From: Prostheceraeus crozeri
Lineage: Eukaryota; Platyhelminthes; Polycladida; Euryleptidae
Assembly: GCA_907163375.1 (NCBI GenBank)
Contig: CAJQUW010011512.1
Span: 310,001 to 374,000, forward strand
Direction: 5' to 3'
Length of the DNA: 64,000 bases
In this document: positions 35,092 through 45,319 of the stretch, piece after piece
Layout: each line of letters opens with the position of its first letter
How positions within the stretch are numbered: position 1 is the first letter of the stretch
Made by a program: the position numbers and the translations under genes
The notes under the pieces: model-generated
Told to the model about the DNA's origin: nothing
The model's input: only the letters and a program-made list of their open reading frames with translations
Database searches by the model: none

Positions 35092-35297
35092 CTAACCCAG
35101 GCGCGAAGCCATGCTACTAAAGTAGGAGTGGGGCAGACTTCATGTTCAGGACACTCTCACCGGGTTGTGGTCAGTAACCTCTCTTGAGAGCGTTGGTACA
35201 TCTCATGCGGACATACTCGAGTCATGCACCTTCTGCACCATTGCGACGATTTGTGATCCTTTGACAACTGAGCTATCGAACCACAACTGATCAATCT
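35092..35297 (-). repeat. tRNA-like SINE remnant (tentative)
   Basis: On the minus strand GTGGTTCGATAGCTCAGTTG followed by TCAAAGGATC looks like a tRNA 5' half with a pol III A box. A clear B box about 35 bp on is missing (GACTCGAGTATG is the nearest). Composition is less AT-rich than the surroundings. No second copy was found in the window. Confidence 0.3.
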
Positions 35298-35739
35298 GAA
35301 AATCAGCATCACTTTAGCCCTTCTTTATAAAGCACACCTTTTTACTGTTGTTTTATTGTGACATCTAATTGCTCGTTTTCATCTAACCGCACGTTTTCTT
35401 GGATTTTCCTCATGTAACATTTTCCGGCATTTTTGTGTGATGCTCTCTACTTGTTACGTAACTTTCAGATTATAATTTGTTAATCGGTCGGATCACAAAC
35501 TGATGTGTTTACATCATGACAATTTTTCAAGTATTGGTCGTGTCCTTCCTCTGGGGTTGAAGATATGGAGGAGACGTATTTGCGTCTGCTTATGTGCATG
35601 TTGATTTCTATTTATTTGCTTCAAACAACATGTACATCAATTTTCGTAAAATTGAAACTTTGAGTGGATTTGATACTGATGTTTTTCTGTGCGTCATACA
35701 ATCTTGCATCTAAATGATTGCACCATTTGTATCTTAGAA

Positions 35740-35890
35740 CATATCACAATCTCAGTGGATGTAGTCACCAAGCACTTGTTTCGGCCAATTGGGTCTCATC
35801 AGTCATGGATGGATTTGAACCACCGACATTGGAGCCATATTACTAAGCTCGAGAGGATTCTGTAACCTCAGACACCGAACCAGACCGGGA
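35740..35890 (-). repeat. SINE-D, tRNA-derived repeat, copy 1
   Basis: It shares with 45500-45645 the order AATCTC..(A/T)GGATGTA, CACCA, then CTCATCAGTCATGGATGG followed by TTTGAACCACCGACATTGG (a B box on the minus strand) and a decayed head. The other copy has TTATCAGTCATGGGCAGG and TTCGAACCAGCGACGTTGG. Confidence 0.6.
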
Positions 35891-36420
35891 ATCAGCGAAC
35901 AAGGGACTGCTGCATCGCAGGTTTATGGAGGGAAGACTGCAATCTACAATCGCAATGCACTGCATCCGAAGTTGGGGCCTTTCACACTACTTGTTGAATT
36001 TTTCATAAGTACGTGACTATGAATAAGAGTAAATTTTTAGGGGTTTTCCTGTGTGAATAATATCTCCATCCGAAAATCGAAAGGCTTGTTCATCAGTCTC
36101 CTAAAAACTTGACTGTAATCTTGATCTAATGACTAGTGTAACTTAACTGTAGTGCGTTCGATGATCAGCTGCGGTCGTGAATTTATCTTTGATTTCAAAT
36201 CTATCACGAACTTACACCAAGCATTAGTAAGACAAGCATAAATGTTGAGTCACGTTGACGGAAGCAATCCATCTACTTGGTTCCAGCTTCTTTTGATTAC
36301 ATGTATAAGTAGTGTCACAACGGTTGCTTCATTCATGCGCTTCCAAGCGGTCACTTTTTCTTTTTTCCATTGTATTTATTAATTGCTGGAATCTGAATCA
36401 TCTTTATTTTCTCTTTCCAG
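35891..36420. other. Probable intron sequence upstream of an exon
   Basis: AT-rich, ending in the polypyrimidine-rich acceptor TTTTCTCTTTCCAG at 36407-36420. No branch point can be fixed with confidence and no repeat was recognised. Confidence 0.5.
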
Positions 36421-36670
36421 TCAGGTTCGGCACGGCTGTGTACTCAAACTCTCACCGGCAGGTGCCACCCTCCCCCACTCCTCCTCTGCCCATTCCAACT
36501 GTGTGGCCAACTCGGAACCGCCACCCACACCCTCTGTTCATCATTCGCACTCCGACACCGAGCTGGAACTTCGCCTGGCCGGAATGAATTCGAAGTCTGG
36601 CCATCCACCTACCTCGCAACCACAACCCCAACAACTTCAACAACATCATCGTCATTGTACCAAAGCCGCG
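36421..36670 (+). CDS. Internal coding exon candidate, Pro/Gln/His-rich protein segment
   Basis: A 250-bp exon lies between a strong acceptor (ctctttccag, ending 36420) and donor (gtgagtag, from 36671). The first base completes a split codon and 83 full codons follow, so the exon enters in phase 1 and ends in phase 0. The frame encodes QVRHGCVLKLSPAGATLPHS, then EPPPTPSVHHSHSDTELELR, LAGMNSKSGHPPTS and QPQPQQLQQHHRH. It has no stop. The low-complexity, polar composition suggests a disordered part of a cytoplasmic or nuclear regulatory protein. One other frame is also open across the exon but has a less protein-like make-up. GC content is far above the flanks, as expected of a real exon. I do not recognise the gene. 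No partner exon is visible within several kb except possibly 41787-41936. Confidence 0.65.
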
Positions 36671-36874
36671 GTGAGTAGCGAATCGTTGCGGATTTGGTGA
36701 TAGAATTCAGCATCTGATTTTCAGCGAATGGAAGGCTCCAGACCTCTGACCTGATTCCTGTACTCCGACTGCTGTTGTTATTGATTTCGAATGATACTTC
36801 TGGGGGGAATTGATCTCACAACTGGTAGATCGCAAAGCCTATCCCATAGCCGCTATACCATGACGGTCTGCAAT

Positions 36875-37719
36875 CAGGCTTGCCGTTGGGATTGGGATCT
36901 CAATTGGGATCCCAATAGCTATCGGGATTGGGCTACCAAAAATCCTCCCCAATCCCAATAAATCCCAATAGATCTCAATAAGTCCTCTCCCAGCAAAATA
37001 TACGTGTGATAGTTGACATTAGTCAGTGCGTTACAAATGTTTTCGTGTTGTACTGAGCAGTTCATCTTGCTGTGTCTCCAGTCTGACCTTGCCTATCTCG
37101 AATTCTAGCATTGAGAGCTCTTAGTCTGATTCACGCAAATTGACACAGTCAGCTTTAGCTCTACTCTAAGGCTTTAACTTCCACAGTTGCTAAAAATAGT
37201 GGCTTAATTCGGAGGCCTTCTTGTGCCTCGACTCGTGCTTTGCGCGTGCGTATGAGGCATTGATTGGAACGGGTTATAGTATGACGATGTAACAGTGTCA
37301 CACTGCGCAGGAACAATGGCTTCAAAAAGAGCCCGTGTGGCGACCTGTTTATTAACACCGCATTATCCGATATAGACTTCATTAATGCCAAGTGTGTTTG
37401 TAGCTCGTACATACATATCAGCTATACACGGAGGCTCCTATAAACTCTCAGGTGAAGGCAGTCTATCGGTGTAAAATTTAGTCACACATTGGGCCTATTA
37501 TACATAATTGTGTGAAATCAATTAAAGACCCTATTGCTATTAAGGCCAGTATATTCCTGGGACTTCGTCAATTCAAAAAGTAACACATATTGTAGGCCTA
37601 AGCGGTAAGCCCCGATGCAGCTTGGGGTTATATTGTGTACGCTTTTAGCACTAAAGCAGGGATCCCAATGGAAATTCTCATCGGGATTGGGCTGGAGATT
37701 CGTCCTAACGGCAAGCCTG
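36875..37719. mobile_element. hAT-like non-autonomous transposon, 8-bp TSD, family M4
   Basis: The ends are CAGGCTTGCCGTTGGG (36875-36890) and the reverse complement of CAGGCTTGCCGTTAGG (to 37719), a 16-bp inverted repeat with one mismatch. The flanks tctgcaat (36867-36874) and tctccaat (37720-37727) form an 8-bp duplication with one mismatch. CAG termini with an 8-bp TSD are typical of hAT. Many GGGATTGGG/ATTGGGATC motifs crowd the left subterminal region, and ATCGGGATTGGGCT occurs on both sides in the same orientation; such subterminal repeats bind hAT transposases. No transposase is encoded in the 845 bp. It sits 205 bp downstream of the exon at 36421-36670, so within an intron. Confidence 0.92.
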
Positions 37720-37727
37720 TCTCCAAT

Positions 37728-38329
37728 ACTTAGAATCATCTAGGAATACAGGTTAAAAACGTCCTATTTAACTGATGCTGAACTATCTGCGTTACTAAAG
37801 TGTCTCTCCATTTGAAATTGTCTGTTTGGAGGAATTGTCTGTGAAAATATCCTTTAAAAGAAGGTAGTAGTACTGTGTGTCTACAGAGCAAGAAATGAGT
37901 CATAGAAAAAATTCATGTCCGAAATATCATGTCGAAGAAAAGTGTTGATTGCCACCTGTGTTGTAGATAACATCTCAATATTAGCTGATTCTTGAATGGC
38001 ATCGGACGGGAAGGCATTAATATTTCGTAAGTCAAATAGAGAATGACGAAGTAGTGACTGGTTATGTTGCCGACGCATAGAGACCCTTTCTCAAAGCAGA
38101 TGATGTTCTGGCTATGTCCTCGTGAAGGTTCAATCATGACGTCAGTTCAACTTTTCACTGAATGAAAGATACGATATCAGCATCTCAAAAATAAGTGGCA
38201 TAATCGGGAATTGCTTTTTCCATTTGAGATAAGATACGGGTGGGAACCGAAATTCCGGTGGTATTAAAAGTTGTCCGCAGATTTCGAAGAATTTCCACGA
38301 TTCGTTGCCAGCTCCGACGAGCAAAGGCA
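37728..38329. other. Non-coding DNA, probable intron
   Basis: AT-rich sequence between a hAT-like element and a LINE fragment. No exon or repeat was recognised. Confidence 0.45.
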
Positions 38330-38790
38330 TTTCTCTCAGACGCAGGGGTCATATCTACAAGGCACGTATAAGAAGCACATTGTAGTATCTACCGCAGACA
38401 TGACCATCAAAGCAGAAGACCTAACACGCCTTACCAAGAACGAGAACTCCATGATGCGATGGACATGTACGGTCGAACTACGTGAGCCATGCTCAATGTG
38501 TGAAGGGGGCTTGGTCTGAATATGTTGGGCAAAATCGTTAAAGGTGACTTGGTCACCTTCAAAGAATGCCCAAGTGCAAGTGGCCGAGGAGAGTGATCGA
38601 TCGTGAGATACCGGGTCCTAACATTAAAGGCAGGTGGAGAAAGACGGAGATGGAACTCGTTCATCTCAACCCCCGACGTGCATAAGACCGAACAGTGTAG
38701 AGATAGCGCACCCATGCAAACTGGAATAGAAGTTGCCCCAGTGCCCTGCCCTCAAGCCTGGGGCTCAGCTGAAAATAAACGCTGAGTAAT
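38330..38790 (+). pseudogene. LINE reverse-transcriptase C-terminal fragment, several frame changes
   Basis: The first frame reads AEDLTRLTKNENSMMRWTC, matching the block (L..TEN.M.RWMC) that precedes the C-terminal tail of many LINE ORF2 proteins. Later pieces in other frames include GRWRKTEMELVHLNPRRA and KWPRRVIDREIPGPN, which correspond to the GRP(K)..W..V..DL..LN and R...W blocks. At least two frameshifts separate them. It is 5'-truncated like the other LINE pieces. The block order resembles 31100-31460, so both may belong to one LINE group, in opposite orientation. Confidence 0.7.
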
Positions 38791-40610
38791 TAAGCAAGAA
38801 GCTGGGAAATGTCCAAATCTGTTCAAAAATTCGCTTCCTCGGATTTCTCATTATGAATATTTTTAATAATTTAATGGAAATCTTCCGTTAATTCGGCTAA
38901 CATGAACATGCAGTAAACAGAAGAATGAACATTTGTGAAAGCGATACCTTGGATATGTGGATGAATGGCAAAAAGTTTTCAAACGTCATAACAGACGACT
39001 ATTTTATAGCACATGTGGCATAGACCTAGAAAACTGGTAGGTCGAGGAAAGGAATATATTTAGCCAGAGTAGGGAAATTCTATGAATGTGTGGGGAAAAT
39101 TGGTCACTCTGACATTCTATAAGCTGAAATTATGATGATTTCCATAGAAAAAATCATAAACAGATCAAGAAGTCATAATATTTACATACCATCAATGAGA
39201 TATGCGTGGACACCATTCTGTTTCCAGCTTTTATATTATTATTTGTTTTATTTCGTTAATTGTTTATTTTCTCATGAATTATTCCGGATCAAATACTGCT
39301 TTGATTATTAATATTTGCCTTTGATTCATTCTTAATCACAAAACGGTCTGTCCAATCTAAGGCGTCTGTGTAAGCGCAAGGCTATTTAAGTAGGAAATTA
39401 AGTATGAAAAGACTTCCGGTCTACTCATTCAAACATTTAATGTTTTATTAGCACATGTGCAGTAAAATTAGATTTCAAAAACTGCCGCCTTCCAATAAGA
39501 ACCGCAACATTTATTTACGATTTGTTTTCTAAATCGAGAAAATTTAATTTTTTCTCAATATGGGTATCAAGGTCACGCTATGAATAAGAAATGAAGAATC
39601 AGTGCATATCTATATAATACGTCTCTGGGATTTTGAAGATGTTCCAGTTTTAAAGAATCTTCCTCCATTTTCTTCTCATCAATTTACAATCATCAGTTCA
39701 GCAATTTATGGATCGTTTTAGACCAATCAAAGTAATTTCTTTCCAAATTTCCATGATGAAGATCCAATTTTGTCGAGAATGCTGTATCTTTGACGATTTT
39801 TAAGCAACGAAGTTAAGGTTTTGAATAGAAGGAAGACTTCAATGTGACCACAGACTTTGGTAATATACAGGAATTAATTTTTTCATGGAACAGTGTGACT
39901 TTCATCCACCAAAACAGTTGGATACTTCATTTTATGACAAGCAATATAGTAGCAGCGATTTTCCATAGAAATCAGTTATCGAAAGTAAAATCTTGATTCC
40001 GATGGTCACTTATTCGTAATTTCAGCTGACTGCTTTATTGTCATATCTTTCGTCAAGATAGGGGGTTGTGAGTAGAGTGTCTCGATGGACATAATTGATC
40101 AGTGTTTCATTAGATACGCATAAACGTCTTCTTTCAGTTGTTTTGCTATAACATAGATGTTACTGAAATAGAAAACCGGGAGGTCGAGGAAATGAATATG
40201 TTTAGCAGTTACAATTGCAGTTGTTTCTACAAATCTAATAACATAACATATTACTTTCATGCGCCTATAACCGGAACATAGCAAATGCTATCCTAGACCG
40301 GTTCGATGACATAGCATCCTTGACAAAGCAAAAAGCGAAAATTTGGGAAAATTATTTGTGTATTACTTCATTTTATTGCGGAAGAAAGGGCTCCTAGGCC
40401 AGCTATTAATTTTTGACCAATATCCTCCTACCAACGCTTAAGTATCTTCTCCTTCTGCCATTTTTCGATTCCATGCAACTGGAGGTATCACTTTTTCACA
40501 CACTTTTAATTTTGTACACATCATGAATATTAAGAATTCTATACATAATTTGCATATGGTGATAAACGACCTGTGGACATTGAAGTAACAAACTCCAGAA
40601 TTTTAAAGTT
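38791..40610. other. Non-coding DNA with one short repeated phrase
   Basis: A phrase GGTCGAGGAAAGGAATATA near 39041 recurs as GGTCGAGGAAATGAATATG near 40181, each after an AAAAC(T/C)GG(T/G)AGG-like lead. The match is about 35 bp and may be a shared decayed repeat. No exon or protein similarity was seen. Confidence 0.45.
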
Positions 40611-40820
40611 TTGCGCACTCATCGTCGTGACCATGTTACACCGGCTCTTAAGACTCTCAAATGGTTTCATATTTTACATCTAATGAAGAGCAAGTTATGT
40701 CGCTTGAGATTTACATGTTTGTATTTCAACTCTCCCGTGTATATTTCAAGGATGTGTCATTTGTACATATCTTCTCGTTCTCTTCGATCGTCGAGTCATA
40801 ATGCCTCGGAAGCACATTAG
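40611..40820 (+). pseudogene. LINE (CR1/L2/Rex-like) reverse-transcriptase C-terminal fragment
   Basis: The frame reads THRRDHVTPALKTLKWF, then a Leu/Cys/Phe-rich link, then YISRMCHLYISSRSLRSS. This is the tail of CR1/L2-like LINE proteins (..RKRDHITP.LK.LHWLP...., then ..Y..SR.LRSS). The open frame spans about 70 codons up to a TAG at 40818. The rest of ORF2 is absent. A SINE-B copy follows directly. Confidence 0.8.
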
Positions 40821-40821
40821 G

Positions 40822-40998
40822 CACGGAGCCTTTCTTCCATGTGGCCGAGTTTTCATTTATCCTCTTATTTTGTACTGAGTCTCTAGCTAGAATGCAGACT
40901 GTACCTATTTTAGAAGCCTTTGGTTTGACCCGACCAAGCTTTGAACCAAGGTCTCCCGGACGTAAGGCGAACACTCAATCACAAGGCCACAGCACCGG
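40822..40998 (-). repeat. SINE-B, tRNA-derived SINE, fullest copy
   Basis: On the minus strand CTGTGGCCTTGTGATTGAGT is an A-box-like head and CCGGGAGACCTTGGTTCAAA carries the B box, about 35 bp apart. The body follows as TCTAAAATAGGTACAGTC, GACTCAGTACAAAATAAGAG and CTCGGCCACATGGAAG. It is the best copy for defining the family of about 175 bp. Confidence 0.78.
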
Positions 40999-41599
40999 AT
41001 GCCATTCAATTGCATACTTATTCACTATTTGTAATTTTATATTGTTCTCATAATGTCTCGCGCTGCGAACCTTGTACGGAACTTTGCGAATTTTCTTTAG
41101 AAAATAGTGCATGTCCTATTAGTATCTATAGGACAAATGGAAAGGAAAAGTGTTGAAGACAATTAAATACTGTACAAATCTTGATTGAAAATGTCGTCAA
41201 ATTGCAATAGTTTTCATACATCGTAATAGTGTAATGACTGAAAATGTGAAGACCGATTTTCTTTGTGAAGATCAGCAGAAGTTTGACTGTTCGGTGATAA
41301 ATTTCCCATAACTGATGATCTGAGTAAAGGCCGATGTTTAATTATGCAGGAAATGAAGAATTTCAGTTAATTGCGACATAAAACTTTCAATTGACGAATA
41401 GTCCTAAACCTTCAGTTGTCCCTACACATTCATCAGCCGTCGTATCTACGAGACAATGAGTACATGTTCATTCACGTGTCTCTTCTTCCCTGAGTGCGTG
41501 TCTCTCATGCGCACATGCACGTCCATACACAGACGTACTATTATTTTTTCTCCTTTTATCTTAGTAATTACAATTTCTCTGTTTTTCTGCTTCCAACAC
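40999..41599. other. Non-coding DNA upstream of a CpG-rich exon candidate
   Basis: AT-rich, with a short TG/CA-rich patch near 41470-41540. No repeat or exon was recognised. Confidence 0.45.
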
Positions 41600-41786
41600 A
41601 TTCCATATGGTCGATCGAGCCTAGTTTGACACCGCGTCCGGTTTACGGTTCGTTGTCCACTTCAGCACGTTGTGAGGGTCATGTAGTGAGGGGGAAGGCG
41701 TCGCCAGCGAGACCTCAAGCCGACAGCGTGTACAGAGGCAAGCGCACAGCAACACACGTCGCATTTCCTCCCTTACTGCCGTGTAG
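41600..41786 (+). promoter_or_regulatory. CpG-rich patch, possible promoter and 5' UTR
   Basis: In an otherwise AT-rich window this stretch has many CpGs (GACACCGCGTCCGG, GCGTCGCCAGCGAG, CCGACAGCGTG). It leads directly into an ATG and a splice donor. That is consistent with a transcription start area and 5' UTR. No TATA box or initiator can be pinned down, so the start site is unknown. It could equally be the upstream part of a longer exon. Confidence 0.35.
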
Positions 41787-41936
41787 ATGAGCGGACGCGA
41801 AGAGGGCAAAAGTAAAATCTTAGCCCAGTTGCTCTGCTCGCGTGGCAGAGACAACGACAGCTACGAGATGCTAGCGAGCAGTCCTTGGCCTCCTGGAGTG
41901 ATAACGGAGAGACGGTGGAGTTCGGAGAGATCCTCG
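41787..41936 (+). CDS. Possible first coding exon, unknown protein
   Basis: An ATG at 41787, immediately preceded by an in-frame TAG, opens exactly 50 codons that end at a good donor (tcctcg/gtgagt, intron from 41937). The peptide begins MSGREEGKSKILAQLL and ends ITERRWSSERSS. It is charged and Ser/Arg-rich, with no signal peptide or membrane segment. The GC and CpG content set it apart from the flanks. The exon ends in phase 0. The context of the ATG is weak (tagATGa). I do not recognise the family. The next exon is not visible. A non-coding first exon is a real alternative. Confidence 0.45.
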
Positions 41937-42703
41937 GTGAGTTTCTATCAAGCGAAAATCAAGTGTTAGTTATCTCATCGACACATCTGCGAGAATTGAA
42001 GATGATCATAGCCGCCACGACTTCTTCTTAGTGCCTTTAGTGCTTTTTTGTTGAACGCCGTCAGCTCTATCCTGCTCTCAGCTCGCCGATCGGTTCGTCG
42101 CCGGCCCACGTTCATCATTGTGCATATACCTGTTCTGTGTCATTGTAAGAACGATCGATTCTCCAATCTGTAAGTTACCGGATTGTGAAGCGTCTTTATC
42201 CGTCGGTGATGCGTTGCATATCAACCTGTCAGCAGCATGCAGTTGTAAGCTGAACCTTCACGTGATGGTGTCAAATACGGGTATAAAAGTTTTGTCCACT
42301 ATTCATCCACTGACATGACATCGACGCATTTTATTTGTTTGTTCACCAACTTCTATATTACTACACAATAAGCCGTTAATGACCTCTTCAGTGGAATATT
42401 CTTGTGAATCTTGGTGTATAGCTTACTCACCATGTCTAGCCAATACAGCTGCGGAATAGATGGAATAAAAATCCTCAATTGTATGCAGTTTGATTGGAGC
42501 ACAGCACGGCCTTGACTCATGTCCAACTCTGTGAGTCCCTAGTTCCAAATCGTACAAGTGCGGTTCTTCCTATGAGTTATCAGTTCTCCAAGTTTCAGTT
42601 ATTATCCCATTCAAAGAGCAAACCGAAGATCAAATTATGAGCCCTCGGCCTTTCTTTGAGGTGGAAATAGTCCATGATATCAGCATTTTCTCGTCTGTGA
42701 ACC
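41937..42703. other. Probable intron start, no further exon seen
   Basis: The stretch starts with the gtgagt donor and stays moderately GC-rich to about 42130 before returning to AT-rich. No acceptor-bounded coding frame was found. Confidence 0.4.
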
Positions 42704-43316
42704 AGCTTTATTCCTGAATATCTAAAGAGAATGACAACTATTAAGTCGATACAAGACCCTTGATTCCCCGACCGCACTCGCCCGACCTGCTCGCACGGTG
42801 GAGACGAGCTCGCACTTTCTTCACTAGGCCACGCTGACGGCTCAAAAGGAATGTGAGTGAGGGCAGAAGTCATCTCCAAGTGATATCGACAGCTTATTAT
42901 CATATTATTATTGACACAATGCTATCAGCGCTTATGCTGTAGTGAGACAGCATGTCAGCATGTCATACGACTGCGTCAGACAGTAGATTGACAACAAAGG
43001 TCTGTCGAAGTGAAATTATCTTGTCACCTACGACTCATTATCTAACTCCCGTTCTGTGCGGTCGCCCAAGGAAGGTAGCGTCACAATGCGCGCGGAAAGC
43101 TTTACTTACTCTTGACACGGTCGTGGAGGTCGACAAGGAACACGGTCGTCCGCTGTCCTACGTCGGGCAATTCCTAGGCCCTAGGTAGGATTCCTAAGTC
43201 GGGCGAGTGCGGTCGCGGAATCAAGGGTGCTAGTGTCTTGTTTTGACTGAATAGCTGTCTTTCTCTTTGGATATTCAATGTGCTGCGACAGACCTTTGTT
43301 GTCAAGCTTTATTCCT
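42704..43316. mobile_element. GC-rich inverted-repeat element between 12-bp direct repeats
   Basis: Perfect direct repeats agctttattcct lie at 42704-42715 and 43305-43316. Between them, 42715-42788 is the reverse complement of about 43199-43279. The arms share TGAATATC(T/C)AAAGAGAA, ACAAGAC, CCTTGATTCC and GACCGCACTCGCCCGAC, with gaps. A second, perfect 20-bp inverted pair TTGACAACAAAGGTCTGTCG lies at 42988-43007 and 43286-43305, nested and offset from the first. The interior is unusually CpG-rich for this window and has no clear coding frame. A transposon with decayed or rearranged ends is likely, but the superfamily is unclear because a 12-bp duplication is unusual for DNA transposons. Confidence 0.65.
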
Positions 43317-43873
43317 TTGAATGATTTCTTATATTTGTGTTCTCGACTCGGCCTGTGTCAGATGCTCGACAAATACTTCAACAGATCGATTGAAGTGATT
43401 GCATTCATTTGAATTACTCACATCTGTGAACTCCGCTGATTCATCGGTTACCGGATCCTTATGCTGTCGTTCCGCATGTTGCAATGTCAATGTCACAGCT
43501 GTAATATCGTGATCCTCGCCTCCGTTTGCGTGTTTTTACAAACGCTTCTTGTCCCGATTCCCGTCTGCGTTACTTCAAAGATTTTAGGGATGATAACTGA
43601 CAAATTGGCGCACTGACCTCTCTCTCCCTCAATTTCTAAGTTTTCATGCATTCGTCAAATTCGCAAAGAAGCAGATCATGCCTTCGTACTCCTGCGCTTT
43701 GAACTGAAGAGTAGCTATGTCTTTCGATGATGTTGTAGAGGTTTTGACACTTGCAGTAGGATGCCTGCATTCCGAAGACCGGCAGTGTTCTTGATAATTT
43801 ACATGTATGTCATTCCGTTTTAAAGATTCCACTTACTTTAGTGTCATTTCTCGAAGGTCAGCATGTACTTACA
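43317..43873. other. Non-coding DNA, nothing recognised
   Basis: Moderate GC content without exon signals. It ends where the repeat B unit begins. Confidence 0.45.
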
Positions 43874-44251
43874 AGTCTATACATCAAATCTATAAAAATG
43901 CGGACACATTTGCCATTCAACTAAAGGCTAACTGCTAAAAATCATTTCAACACCGTGTAGAAAAACATGCGTCAATGTCAGACATTGACAGCGTCGTCCA
44001 AACCCTCATTGAGGGAGTTGTTACGCTACACGCTAACACATTACAGTTTGCTCTACAATCTTCACAAGAAATGTCAGCAAAATGCACTAAGAGGCCTATT
44101 TGTAAGACAATTGAGGTTCAAACCAAGAAATATATAGTTGCATCAAACATGTCCTTGTTTAACGTCCTTGAGTTCCCTGGTGGAGTTGGACAGTTGATGG
44201 CTCCTCTCCAGCCGTTTCTGTCCAAGGCAACACTTCGGTCTTCCTGCTGTC
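43874..44251 (+). repeat. Repeat B, copy 1 (378 bp) with a short open frame
   Basis: It aligns with 48047-48429 in the same orientation over its whole length at roughly 90% by eye. Shared strings include CATTTGCCATTCAACTAAAG and CTCATTGAGGGAGTTGTTAC. A 120-codon frame from 43975 begins MSDIDSVVQTLIEGVVTL and continues QFALQSSQEMS. The second copy has the same start but leaves the frame after about 45 codons. Differences between copies are not concentrated at third positions, so selection on a protein is not evident. Confidence 0.7.
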
Positions 44252-45319
44252 AGCGACCGCCCACTTTCATCTCTTCAACCTCTTTCATAATCCGTATTGT
44301 CCGCACTCTTCACATGTCCAAACCAGCTGTCAATTAGTTTGTTTGAGAGTGGCCACGTAGGCCTACAAAGTGCACAAAATCAAATTATTTTGATTTCTTG
44401 ACAACATTACATCTCTACTCGACTGAATCATTATTTTGGAATTGTAAGGCCTTTATAAATTCAAGTAATGATTGTAAATTTGTCTGAAAAATGAAAAATC
44501 AGTTCATCTTTCTTTTCTTTGTGCATTTCGATCGCTGGTATAGTCCCATTATCATCATGCAAGATGGTAGAAATACATCATTATCTTTCATTTATGTAAT
44601 TTGGAAGCATTCCCTTTAATCATTTTCCATCTTTGATATTCGGAGTATATTTTCCACATTTTGATGTGTTGGTTATTTTGATAATCTCATAGACGTGAAA
44701 TGATTTTCATTGTGAAAATCAAAACCGCATGATATCGCTACCGTCACCGCAGATCTCATCACCTCGAGCAGACAGGAATCAGCGACCCTGGCGGACAACC
44801 CTGTCTCACCGCAACTTCCTCTAGTCAATTTCAAACGACACCGCTGCAAAGTGTTAGCTGTTCTCATCTCATTTCATTCTCTTGTCCGACGTATACCGCT
44901 GTCAAGTCTACGACCTTTTCTACCCCGCGTGACAAAAAGCGAAGAAAGCAGCAATTACGATCGCATTAGATCAAATATCAAGCGAAGAGTGAGGAAAGCA
45001 AAACATATTTGAAAGCGATGAAGAAATTATACAACTAAGACCTCGAGACGACTGGTCATTTGTATTCTAGGTGGAAAATGGCTCAATGTGTAACTAGGAT
45101 TACAGTGATTGATCGTTGGATGATTTCCTGTCCAGGAATTGAAAGAACCAAATTGATGAATGTGCAGGATGATGCACGAAATGCTGTATTACTGTGACGA
45201 TGTCTCATTTATCTTTCTTTACATTTAATGTCATGAATGTCTATTGCCATGATGGTCTGTGGCCACTCATAAATTACTACGGTGTGATAAAACATTAACA
45301 ACAATGACATTAAATAAAC
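44252..45319. other. Non-coding DNA with a GC-richer patch
   Basis: The patch 44740-44930 is GC-richer with frames on the minus strand but no splice-bounded exon or domain. The rest is AT-rich. Confidence 0.4.

Noticed and set aside
39029-40205. A direct repeat pair (GGTCGAGGAAA...GAATAT)
   Set aside because: The match is only about 35 bp, with no extension, ends or duplication, so it stays a note.
42595-42903. A 102-codon minus-strand frame as a gene
   Set aside because: It runs across the left arm of the 42.7-kb inverted-repeat element and shows no domain, so it is explained by the element's GC-rich sequence.
44740-44930. GC-richer patch as an exon on the minus strand
   Set aside because: A frame exists, but without a convincing acceptor or donor and without recognisable protein content.
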